Shown in pieces: positions 1 to 6,128 of a stretch of DNA of 10,354 bases. A program made the position numbers and the translations under genes. The DNA is taken from NCBI GenBank assembly GCA_035539855.1, contig DATLHO010000193.1, positions 1 through 10,354 on the forward strand, read 5' to 3'. The notes under the pieces are model-generated. The model was not told the DNA's origin and ran no database searches. It saw only the letters and a program-made list of their open reading frames with translations. This stretch comes from DATLHO01 sp035539855. GTDB taxonomy: Bacteria > Bacteroidota > Ignavibacteria > OLB7. Each line of letters starts with the position of its first letter. Position 1 is the stretch's first letter.

Positions 1-446
1 AAGAGCAGGCGGAGGAAATCGTAGATCTCGGTGACCGTTCCGACCGTCGAGCGGGGATTGTTCGAGATCGTCTTCTGTTCGATCGAGATCGCCGGCGACA
101 GTCCCTCGATCAGATCGACCTCCGGCCGCTCCATCAGCCCCAGGAACTGTCGCGCGTACGGCGAGAGACTCTCGACGTAGCGGCGCTGTCCCTCGGCGTA
201 GATCGTGTCGAAGGCGAGCGACGACTTGCCAGAGCCGGACAGCCCGGTGATGACCGTCAGCGACTCGCGCGGAATGCTCGCGTCGACCCCCTTGAGGTTG
301 TGCTCGCGCGCACCGCGCACGACGATACCGTCGAACGCGTCGTCAAAGCCGCCTTCGCCGGTGCGATCGGCGGTCGGGAGCCGCCCCTCCGTGTTATATT
401 CGCGCTCGTCGCGTGTCTGCCCTTCGTTGTCGCCGCTCTGCGTCAT
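1..446 (-). CDS. uvrA: UvrA, excinuclease ABC subunit A, N-terminal part (runs off left edge)
   Basis: UvrA is the ATP-binding damage sensor of nucleotide excision repair; as a dimer it loads UvrB on distorted DNA in the cytoplasm. The 148 codons visible, translated from the reverse strand, carry the family's N-terminal signature in order: VVRGAREHNLK (about 42-52), Walker A GLSGSGKS (68-75), AFDTIYAEGQRRYVESLSPY (78-97), a PEVD..EGLSPAISIEQK stretch (109-125) and NPRSTVGT (130-137). These match UvrA almost residue for residue; the remainder (normally over 900 residues in total) lies outside the window. I chose the ATG at 446-444. It gives about 40 acidic, polar residues before the point where E. 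coli UvrA begins. The only later candidate, GTG at 320-318, would cut into the first beta strand. No good Shine-Dalgarno is visible. The gene is transcribed divergently from the lipoprotein gene. No clear SOS box was found upstream. Confidence 0.96.
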   Translation of the reverse strand, partial: MTQSGDNEGQTRDEREYNTEGRLPTADRTGEGGFDDAFDGIVVRGAREHNLKGVDASIPRESLTVITGLSGSGKSSLAFDTIYAEGQRRYVESLSPYARQFLGLMERPEVDLIEGLSPAISIEQKTISNNPRSTVGTVTEIYDFLRLL

Positions 447-727
447 CGTGTCTTCGAGGCCCCCGCGGGGGACCGGAAATAGGGGACGGGAGATTGAGTC
501 GAACCGGACAAGTTACGCTTTCCCCGCCCCGGCGATCAAGCCACGCAGAGGCGCGCGGGCGACGCCGGATCGACGGCGACATCGGCGACGGCACGACCTT
601 CGCAGTGGTCCGCGGAAGAGTCGACACCTCCGAATCAGCCCGCCCCGGCCTGCGCCCGTTGCGCACGCCGGCAGCCGGGTGAATAGAACGTCATGTCCTC
701 CATCATACACTATCACGAGAACGATCG
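447..727. promoter_or_regulatory. Divergent intergenic region between uvrA and the lipoprotein gene
   Basis: These 281 bases must hold the promoters of both divergent genes, but none is convincing. For uvrA, TTGATC followed 17-18 bases later by a poor -10 (GTAACT/TAACTT) on the minus strand, near 541-510, is the best weak candidate. For the lipoprotein, TACACT at 704-709 could be a -10 but has no matching -35. A perfect 12-base GC palindrome (CCCCCGCGGGGG, 460-471) lies 13 bases before the uvrA start and could fold in its leader mRNA. Short open frames here have no family resemblance and look like chance frames in GC-rich DNA. I see no RNA gene or riboswitch. Confidence 0.4.
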
Positions 728-1453
728 ATGAAGCTCGATTTTCGCGCGCTCCGCGCACTCGGTGCGGCGCTCCTCGTCGGGGGTCTGGCCCTCGGCACGA
801 CCGGCTGCAGTGACGATCCCGCGCCGGCGCCGCCGCCGCCACGGTACGCTCCGATCACCGCGTTCAACGGCATCTCCGATCTTCAGACCATACAGTTCAA
901 GATCGGCGACAAGATCGTCGTCTCGAATTCGGCCTATGGCAACCCGACGACGATCGACAGCGCCCTGGTCGGCACCGCGACGCAGGTGAAGGTGCTCACC
1001 GTCAACGGCCAGGAGCTCTCGACCGCGACCGTCGCGATCGACACCGGCCGTTCGGTCTGGGTGATCGCCGCCGGCTCGGCCGTCACGCCGAACAAGCCCG
1101 ACATCTTCGGCGTCTCGCACCAGGAGCTCGCGCCGTCGCAGACGCGCGCGACCATCCGGATCATCCACGCATCGTCGGATCTCGGCAAGATCGACGTCCA
1201 CGAGACCGAGGCGACCGGCCTGCTCTTCGCCAACGACCTCGACTACAAGGGCTCCAGCGAGTTCTTCTCGGTGCCGACGACGGTCCAGACCCTGTCGGTG
1301 ACCGGCTCGGACAACACGACCGAGAAGCTCACGATCAACGTCGCGCCGGCCCTGGAGGCCGGCAAGGTCTACAACGTCATCATCTACGGGACGACCAATC
1401 CCGACGCCCAGACCGCGCTGAAGGTCCAGGGCAAGATCGTTCCGGAGCCGTAG
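728..1453 (+). CDS. DUF4397-type lipoprotein, probably two tandem domains
   Basis: A secreted lipoprotein of 241 residues with unknown biochemical role. The N-terminus is a type II signal: positive residues (K2, R6, R9), a hydrophobic core (about 10-23) and a lipobox-like TTGC ending at C27. Position -3 is Thr rather than the usual Leu, so the lipobox is slightly atypical. Ser follows Cys, which under the enteric Lol rule would favour the outer membrane. A proline-rich linker (31-38) follows. Residues 143-158 (IRIIHASSDLGKIDVH) match the DUF4397 opening, usually written as R.VHASPDAP.VDV, and the domain continues to about 222 with GKVYNVIIYGT. Residues 43-117 look like a diverged first copy (AFNGISDL, then a VWVIAAG strand matching YNVIIYG). 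DUF4397 is predicted to be a beta-sandwich and is frequent in secreted proteins. The ATG at 728 is preceded only by a weak GAGAA. The gene has its own terminator downstream and appears monocistronic. Confidence 0.85.
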   Translation: MKLDFRALRALGAALLVGGLALGTTGCSDDPAPAPPPPRYAPITAFNGISDLQTIQFKIGDKIVVSNSAYGNPTTIDSALVGTATQVKVLTVNGQELSTATVAIDTGRSVWVIAAGSAVTPNKPDIFGVSHQELAPSQTRATIRIIHASSDLGKIDVHETEATGLLFANDLDYKGSSEFFSVPTTVQTLSVTGSDNTTEKLTINVAPALEAGKVYNVIIYGTTNPDAQTALKVQGKIVPEP

Positions 1454-1484
1454 GCGACCGGACGCGATGTGACCGAACACGACG

Positions 1485-1514
1485 AGCGCCGCTCTCCTGC
1501 CGGAGAGCGGCGCT
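1485..1514 (+). terminator. Rho-independent-like terminator after the lipoprotein gene
   Basis: A perfect 13-base-pair GC-rich stem (1485-1497 with 1502-1514) closes a 4-base loop, 31 bases after the stop codon. The following tract (TCGTCATTT) is only partly T-rich, so termination may be incomplete or Rho-assisted. It separates the lipoprotein gene from the EF-G-like gene. Confidence 0.75.
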
Positions 1515-1569
1515 TCGTCATTTGGGGCCTCCGTACGCTAATTCGCTTCTCCAACTATGACGGGCGCGC

Positions 1570-1598
1570 TTGCTAGAAGAACGGTCAAAGCGTATACT
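1570..1598 (+). promoter_or_regulatory. Sigma-70-like promoter of the EF-G-like gene
   Basis: A -35 box TTGCTA (1570-1575) and a -10 box TATACT (1593-1598, five of six consensus bases) are separated by exactly 17 bases. The predicted transcription start is near 1605, giving a leader of about 75 bases before the GTG at 1680. It lies downstream of the ATG at 1557, which argues against that ATG being used. No operator or riboswitch is evident in the leader. Confidence 0.65.
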
Positions 1599-1666
1599 CA
1601 TCACGTCTCGCCATCGCCCGGACCCGGGCGTGACCCGACCACTGGAAAGCGCACATTCTTTTCCGA

Positions 1667-1674
1667 TAGGAGGT
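1667..1674 (+). promoter_or_regulatory. Strong ribosome binding site that fixes the GTG start
   Basis: TAGGAGGT is almost perfectly complementary to the 3' end of 16S rRNA and lies 5 bases before the GTG at 1680. It decides the start of the EF-G-like gene in favour of that GTG over the in-frame ATG at 1557. Confidence 0.85.
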
Positions 1675-1679
1675 ATTCC

Positions 1680-3824
1680 GTGGTAGCTGAGATCAAGCCC
1701 GAACACGTCCGCACCATTGTGCTTGCCGGCCACGGCGGCGCCGGGAAAACGACGCTCGCCGAGGCCATGCTCTTCGCCGCACATGAAACGACGCGGCTCG
1801 GCAAGGTAGAGGACGGAACCACCGTCAGCGACTACCACCCCGATGAGATCGACCGCTCGATCTCGATCAACCTCTCGGTCCTCAACGCCAATTGGCGTAA
1901 CCACAAGCTCAACATCCTCGACACCCCAGGTTTTCCCGATTTCATCGGCGAGCTCAAGAGCGCCGTCCGCGTCTCCGACACGTTGCTGATGTGCGTCGAC
2001 GCGTCGACCGGCGTCGGCTTCGGCGCCGATTCGGCGTGGGAGTTCGCCGCCGAGTCGAACATCCCCGTGCTGTTCGTGCTGACGAAGGTCGGTGTCGAGC
2101 AGGCACACTTCGAGGAGACGCTCAACTACCTCCGCGACCATTTCAGCCGCGACATCGCGCCGCTCGAGTATCCCGTCTACGAGAACAAGACGCTGACCGC
2201 GACCGTCGACATCCTCGCGATGAAGTCGATGCACTTCAAGGAGGATGGATCGCACGAGGACGGACCGATCCCCGACTTCCTGCTCGGCCGTGTTTCGGAG
2301 CTCCGCAGCCAGCTCATCGAGACGCTCGCGGAGTCCGACGAATCCCTCATGAACGCCTTCTTCGAGAACGGCGAGCTGACCGACGAGCAGATCGACCAGG
2401 GACTCAACGCGGCGCTGCTGCAGCGCAAGATCTTCCCGCTCTTCGCCGTGCAGAGCACGCGCGAGATCGGCGTGACACCGCTGATGGACTTCATCGTCGA
2501 TCACTGCCCGAGCCCGCTGGACATGCCCGCGCCCGTCGCGGCCGTGCCCGGCAAGAGCGAGCCGGTCAACATCACCGATCCGAAGAACGGCGATCCGGTG
2601 CTGTTCGTCTTCAAGACCGTCAGCGAGCCGCACGTCGGCGAGCTCTCGTTCTTCCGCGTCTTCGCCGGCAGCGTTCATCCCGGCCTCGACATGGTCAACA
2701 CGTCGACCGGCACGACCGAGCGCCTCGGCCAGCTCTTCACGATCAGCGGCAAGAACCGCAAAGAGGCCCAGACGCTCTCCTACGGCGACATCGGCGCGGT
2801 CGTCAAGCTCAAGAACACGCACACGAACAACACCCTCGCCGGCAAGTCGCGCCAGGTGACGATCCCGACGATCTGGTTCCCGGCGCCGATCGCCGACGCC
2901 GCGGTCGTGCTCAAGGGCAAGGGCGACGAGGCGAAGGTGGCAGAGGGACTCCACATGATGCATGAGGAGGATCCCACGTTCAACGTGTACATCGACCCCG
3001 AATCGCACCAGACCGTCATCAGCGGCCTCGGCGAGCTGCACCTCGACGTCATCCTCAAGCGGCTGAAGTCGAAGTACGGGCTCGAGGTCGAGATGAAGGC
3101 GCCGAGGATTCCGTACCGCGAGACGATCCGCAGCTCGACGCTGTCGCACTACCGGCATAAGAAACAGACCGGCGGCGCCGGTCAGTTCGGCGAGGTGCAC
3201 TTCTACATCGAGCCGTGGGAGGAGGGCAAGCCCGTGCCGCCACAGTATCCGGTGCGCGGCGAGGAGCTCGAGGACCTGCGCTGGGGCGGGAAGTTCCATT
3301 TCGTCAACTCGATCGTCGGAGGCTCGATCGACGCCCGGTTCGTCCCGGCCGTGCGCAAGGGCGTCCACGAGATGCTCGAGCGCGGCGCCTACGCCGGCTA
3401 CCCGGTCTCGAACGTCCGCGTGATCCTCTTCGACGGCAAGATGCACCCGGTCGACTCCAACGAGAACGCCTTCAAGACGGCGGCGCGCATGTGCTTCCGT
3501 GACGGCTTCCGCGCCTGCAAGCCGCAGTTGATGGAGCCGATCTGGAACGTCGAGATCACCGCTCCGGCCGACTACATGGGCGACATCATGGGCGACCTGA
3601 GCTCGCGCCGCGGCCGGATCATGGGCATGGACTCCAAGGGATCGAACCAGGTCATCAAGGCCCAGGTGCCGCTGGCCGAGCTCTACGGGTACGCCGCGCG
3701 CCTGCGCTCGCTGACCCAGGGCCGCGGCAGCTACACGCGGTCGTTCAGCAACTACGAGGAGATGCCGAAGGAGGTCGAGGCGAAGATCGCCGCGGCAGCC
3801 GAGATGCACGAGGAGGAGGCGTAG
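1680..3824 (+). CDS. EF-G-like translational GTPase (EF-G-2 / FusA2 type), with altered G motifs
   Basis: A 714-residue paralogue of elongation factor G, the GTPase that moves tRNA and mRNA through the ribosome. Visible architecture: G domain about 9-280 with P-loop GHGGAGKT (17-24) and DTPGF (81-85); domain II about 305-390; domain III about 405-480 including SGLGELHLDV; domain IV beginning at KKQTGGAGQFG (Q496) and holding the tip loop MHPVDS with the conserved His589; domain V about 610-690 with SSRRGRIMGM and PLAELYGYA. All five EF-G domains are present. The P-loop (GHGGAGKT rather than AHIDAGKT) and PLAE.Y resemble Thermus EF-G-2 and mycobacterial FusA2, so this is probably not the main fusA, which normally sits with rpsL, rpsG and tuf; none is adjacent here. 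Oddities: the DTPGH histidine is Phe85, the NKxD motif reads TKVG (135-138), and the switch I threonine appears to be Ser62. GTP hydrolysis and base specificity may therefore differ. The C-terminus ends in an acidic EEEA tail. It is monocistronic, with its own promoter and terminator. Confidence 0.93.
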   Translation: MVAEIKPEHVRTIVLAGHGGAGKTTLAEAMLFAAHETTRLGKVEDGTTVSDYHPDEIDRSISINLSVLNANWRNHKLNILDTPGFPDFIGELKSAVRVSDTLLMCVDASTGVGFGADSAWEFAAESNIPVLFVLTKVGVEQAHFEETLNYLRDHFSRDIAPLEYPVYENKTLTATVDILAMKSMHFKEDGSHEDGPIPDFLLGRVSELRSQLIETLAESDESLMNAFFENGELTDEQIDQGLNAALLQRKIFPLFAVQSTREIGVTPLMDFIVDHCPSPLDMPAPVAAVPGKSEPVNITDPKNGDPVLFVFKTVSEPHVGELSFFRVFAGSVHPGLDMVNTSTGTTERLGQLFTISGKNRKEAQTLSYGDIGAVVKLKNTHTNNTLAGKSRQVTIPTIWFPAPIADAAVVLKGKGDEAKVAEGLHMMHEEDPTFNVYIDPESHQTVISGLGELHLDVILKRLKSKYGLEVEMKAPRIPYRETIRSSTLSHYRHKKQTGGAGQFGEVHFYIEPWEEGKPVPPQYPVRGEELEDLRWGGKFHFVNSIVGGSIDARFVPAVRKGVHEMLERGAYAGYPVSNVRVILFDGKMHPVDSNENAFKTAARMCFRDGFRACKPQLMEPIWNVEITAPADYMGDIMGDLSSRRGRIMGMDSKGSNQVIKAQVPLAELYGYAARLRSLTQGRGSYTRSFSNYEEMPKEVEAKIAAAAEMHEEEA

Positions 3825-3877
3825 GCTCGCTTACGGACGTCGAACGGACGCCGCCTCTCCATCCACGACGAACGAAC

Positions 3878-3911
3878 GAAGCCCGCTGCAGCAGTCGCTG
3901 CAGCGGGCTTC
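3878..3911. terminator. Bidirectional terminator between the EF-G-like gene and rlpA
   Basis: A perfect 15-base-pair stem (3878-3892 with 3897-3911) closes an AGTC loop. It lies 53 bases after the EF-G-like stop and 93 bases beyond the rlpA stop on the other strand. The minus-strand tail (TTCGTTCGTTCGT) is moderately T-rich and the plus-strand tail (TTCTCGATTG) less so. Its place between convergent genes suggests it stops transcription from both sides. I see no gene in the remainder of 3825-4003. Confidence 0.8.
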
Positions 3912-4003
3912 TCGATTGAGTCGGGCGCAGTACGCGATAGTGGTTGTCGCGCGTGCGGTCGAATGCTCTGCGGACGGTGCACCGGAGGGTGCGAGTCGTC
4001 GCG

Positions 4004-4867
4004 TCAGCTACCGGCGAGGGTCTGCTCGACCGGGAGTCCGTCGTCGAAGCGCACCAGGGCGGCTCCGCGGAAATCGTCGACGAGCTCGGCCAGAAGGCTC
4101 TGGCACAGACGCTCGGTGCTGAAGAGTCCGATCGACACCTGGTACTCGGTGCGGCCGTCGATGACCGAGCGGGTCAGCAGCACGTCATCGTGGCCGGCGT
4201 CGGCCAGGCGGTGCTGCAGCGCGATCGCTTCGTCGAACTCGTTCGTCCGGGCCACCCGGACGGAAAAACCGCGCATCACCCGGGCCCGGCCATTGTCGTC
4301 GAACGTCATGTTCGCCGGGAACTCCTTCGGGGAAAAAATCTCGAGGCGCACGTTGCCGGTGCCCCGGCCACGGATGCCCAGTCGCTGGGCGGCTGCCTCA
4401 CTGAGGTCGAGGAGGCGCCCCCGCACGTACGGTCCCCGGTCGTTGATCTTGACGAGAACCGATTTGCCCGTTTTTTCGTCGATTACGCGGACAAGCGTTC
4501 CGAAGGGGAGCGTCTTGTGCGCGGCCGACATCTCGTTGCGGTCGAACCGCTCGCCGCTGGCGGTCTTGCGGCCGTGAAAGCCGGGTCCGTACCAGCTGGC
4601 GTGTCCATTCAGCGTCTTCTGCGGCTGGAGCTCCATTGCCGAGCTCGAATCGACGACCTGCTCCTCATCCGCCGCAAGGGCGGTGTAGAGCGAGTCGACA
4701 TTCATCGTGTTCGGCGCCACCGGCCCTGTGGACGGCGTCGTGCTGGCAAGCCCGGCCACGGCGACGACGGTTCCACTGGCGACGATGGTGGCGATACCGA
4801 TTCCGATCAGCGTTCTCCTCGTCCACGAGCCCTGCGTGGCGAGGGTACGTTGTGCATGTAGGTCCAC
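4004..4867 (-). CDS. rlpA: RlpA: septal-ring lytic transglycosylase-like protein with DPBB and SPOR domains
   Basis: RlpA acts in the periplasm on peptidoglycan; in Pseudomonas it is a lytic transglycosylase cleaving stem-peptide-free glycan at the septum. The 287-residue protein has, in order: a hydrophobic export segment (about 19-41) preceded by WTRRTLIG; a low-complexity linker (42-85); a double-psi beta-barrel (about 87-178) with the family motifs GHASWYGPGFHGRKTASGE, SAAHKTLPFGT, INDRGPY and RLLDLSEAAAQRLG; and a C-terminal SPOR-like domain (about 198-268) that would bind denuded glycan at division sites. The conserved acidic and His positions E106, D109, H117 and D143 are present, so activity is plausible. 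There is no lipobox cysteine (the only Cys is 255), unlike E. coli RlpA. The start is GTG 4867-4865: a TGA lies in frame five codons further upstream, leaving no other upstream start, and GGAGGG precedes it at close spacing. It is the last gene of the minus-strand block. Confidence 0.93.
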   Translation of the reverse strand: MDLHAQRTLATQGSWTRRTLIGIGIATIVASGTVVAVAGLASTTPSTGPVAPNTMNVDSLYTALAADEEQVVDSSSAMELQPQKTLNGHASWYGPGFHGRKTASGERFDRNEMSAAHKTLPFGTLVRVIDEKTGKSVLVKINDRGPYVRGRLLDLSEAAAQRLGIRGRGTGNVRLEIFSPKEFPANMTFDDNGRARVMRGFSVRVARTNEFDEAIALQHRLADAGHDDVLLTRSVIDGRTEYQVSIGLFSTERLCQSLLAELVDDFRGAALVRFDDGLPVEQTLAGS

Positions 4868-4941
4868 ATGCCCTCCGTCATTGGTTCAACTTCTGTTTGG
4901 CGGGCGACCCTCGAGGGGTGCTCCGGGAGGCGGCCAAACAT
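4807..4941 (-). CDS. Possible 44-codon leader ORF overlapping the rlpA start
   Basis: On the minus strand an ATG at 4941-4939 is preceded by AGAGGG (4955-4950) with 8-base spacing. It opens 44 codons (starting MFGRLPEHPSRVARQTEVEP) that end with TGA at 4809-4807, 61 bases past the rlpA start and in a different frame. I recognise no family. The sequence is Arg/Pro-rich, as expected for chance frames in GC-rich DNA. If real, it could couple translation to rlpA, whose own ribosome binding site lies inside it. It is listed because its start signals are better placed than those of rlpA. Confidence 0.2.
   Translation of the reverse strand: MFGRLPEHPSRVARQTEVEPMTEGMWTYMHNVPSPRRARGRGER
4871..4876 (-). 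promoter_or_regulatory. Ribosome binding site of rlpA, unusually close to GTG
   Basis: GGAGGG on the minus strand is separated from the GTG start by only CAT (3 bases), tighter than the usual 5-9. With an in-frame TGA just upstream, this GTG is the only start that keeps the export segment, so initiation may be inefficient or helped by upstream translation. Confidence 0.55.
4895..4939 (-). other. Inverted repeat between the GNAT gene and rlpA
   Basis: GTTTGGC (4895-4901) pairs with GCCAAAC (4933-4939), and an inner CCCTCGAGGG palindrome (4908-4917) lies between them. The gap of 98 bases between the genes thus holds a potential structured mRNA element. No T-run follows in the minus-strand direction, so a terminator is unlikely; an attenuating or RNA-stabilising hairpin is possible. 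No convincing separate rlpA promoter was found. Confidence 0.35.
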
Positions 4942-4965
4942 AGGTTTTACCCTCTGGCGCGGGGC

Positions 4966-6102
4966 TTAATTCTTATTCATCGTTTTCTCGTAGAGCCGGT
5001 AGGTCTTGTAGACGCGACCGCCCAGGAGCTTCGCCGCGCGGTTCATCATCTCGTTGTCCTCGAGGATCCAACTGGCCTCGCCGCCGACGTAGCCGTGACC
5101 GTTGACCATCCGCGTCCCGATCTCATAGTAGAGCACCGAGTCGACGCCGCGGCGCTGGAACTCAGGCAGGACCCCAAGAATCACGATCCGGCCGCGTTTG
5201 ATCTTCTTCTTGCCGAGCAGCAGCCGCAGCCCGGCTCCAATCATTCCGCCGCCGCGATTGTCGATGAGCGCCTGGTTGATGTCCGGCAGACCGAGCGCGA
5301 AGCCGACGGCACGACCGTCCTTCTCGGCGAAGATCACGAAGTCGCGCTCGGCGATCTGGCGCAGGTCGGCCGCGGCGAAGTTGAATTCCGCGTCGGTCAT
5401 TTTCACGAATCCCCAGGTAGGAATCCACGCCTGATTATAGATCGAGCGTATGGTCTCGATGTCGCGCTGGAACGCCGATTTCGGCTTGAAATCCGCCGTG
5501 CGGATGGTCACGCCGTCACGCTCGCGGACGCGCGTCTGGACGCGCTCGAGCTTCGGGGTGATGAAGTCGCCGGCGGGTAGCCAGTACGCGTAGAGATCCT
5601 TAACTCCTGTTAACCCAAATGATTCGATTAACGCGCTGTAATACTTGGGGTTGTAGGTCATGAGGATGTTCGGCGGGTCATCGAACCCTTCGACGAGCAG
5701 ACCGGCCTCGTCGTTCATCGAGGGATTGACCGGTCCGCGCATGCCGGTCATTCCGCGCTCGGCGAGCCAGCTCTCGGCCGCTGCCAGGAGGGGATGGGCG
5801 ACGGCAGTCTCGTTGACCGACTCGAAGAATCCGAAGAACCCGAGGCGGTCGCCGTGCTCCTCGTTGTGGTTGCGGTTGATGATCGCCGCGATCCGCCCGA
5901 CCGGCTCGCCGTCGCGCCGGGCGATGAAGAGCTCCATCTCTGCGTGTTGGTAGAACGGATTGCGGGTCCGGTCGAGGAGTTTGCGGCGGTCGGCGATCAC
6001 GGGCGGAACCCAGTTCGGATCGCGTTTGTACAGTGGCCAGACGAGGCGGATGAACGTGTCGAGGTCGCGTTTCGAACGGACGGGAGAGATCGTGATCGGC
6101 AT
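4966..6102 (-). CDS. GNAT-fold protein of the YghO-like family, function unknown
   Basis: A 378-residue cytoplasmic protein; no signal peptide or membrane segment is seen. It resembles a widespread GNAT-superfamily group of about 380 residues that includes E. coli YghO, for which no substrate is established to my knowledge. Typical segments are: an N-terminal DPNWVPP (28-34), NPFYQHAE (48-55), EPVGRIAAI (66-74), the block MRGPVNPSMNDEAGLLVEGF (121-140) and YNPKYY (150-155). The C-terminal half (about 198-370) holds the acetyl-CoA-binding signature: strand VILGVLPEFQRRGVDSVLYY (308-326), matching the motif A pattern Q/R-x-x-G-x-G/A with Asp in place of the last Gly/Ala. The two halves may be tandem GNAT-like folds (inference). 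Start ATG 6102-6100 lies 26 bases after the tamB stop, with no clear Shine-Dalgarno, which suggests coupling within an operon. The overall family call is firm; acetyltransferase activity is inferred. Confidence 0.82.
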   Translation of the reverse strand: MPITISPVRSKRDLDTFIRLVWPLYKRDPNWVPPVIADRRKLLDRTRNPFYQHAEMELFIARRDGEPVGRIAAIINRNHNEEHGDRLGFFGFFESVNETAVAHPLLAAAESWLAERGMTGMRGPVNPSMNDEAGLLVEGFDDPPNILMTYNPKYYSALIESFGLTGVKDLYAYWLPAGDFITPKLERVQTRVRERDGVTIRTADFKPKSAFQRDIETIRSIYNQAWIPTWGFVKMTDAEFNFAAADLRQIAERDFVIFAEKDGRAVGFALGLPDINQALIDNRGGGMIGAGLRLLLGKKKIKRGRIVILGVLPEFQRRGVDSVLYYEIGTRMVNGHGYVGGEASWILEDNEMMNRAAKLLGGRVYKTYRLYEKTMNKN

Positions 6103-6110
6103 GGCAATGC

Positions 6111-6126
6111 GCCGGCTGACGCCGGC
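6111..6126 (-). other. Small hairpin in the tamB-GNAT gene junction
   Basis: GCCGGC (6111-6116) and GCCGGC (6121-6126) form a 6-base-pair stem with a 4-base loop in the 26-base gap between the tamB stop and the next start. It lacks a T-run, so it is not a standard terminator. It may modulate coupling or be chance, since GCCGGC is self-complementary and common in such DNA. Confidence 0.3.
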
Positions 6127-6128
6127 GG

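Noticed and set aside
380..400. TATAAC and GGAGGGG on the minus strand inside the uvrA 5' coding region, like an internal promoter and ribosome binding site
   Set aside because: There is no -35 at suitable spacing, and no start codon lies within reach of the GGAGGGG.
447..560. Possible LexA/SOS box before uvrA (GAAC...GTTA near 511-525)
   Set aside because: It matches neither CTGT-N8-ACAG nor GAAC-N4-GTTC properly, so SOS control cannot be claimed.
1518..3809. A 763-codon open frame on the minus strand, opposite the EF-G-like gene
   Set aside because: The opposite strand encodes an unmistakable five-domain EF-G-like protein, and this frame has the biased His/Arg/Leu/Asp composition of an antisense shadow.
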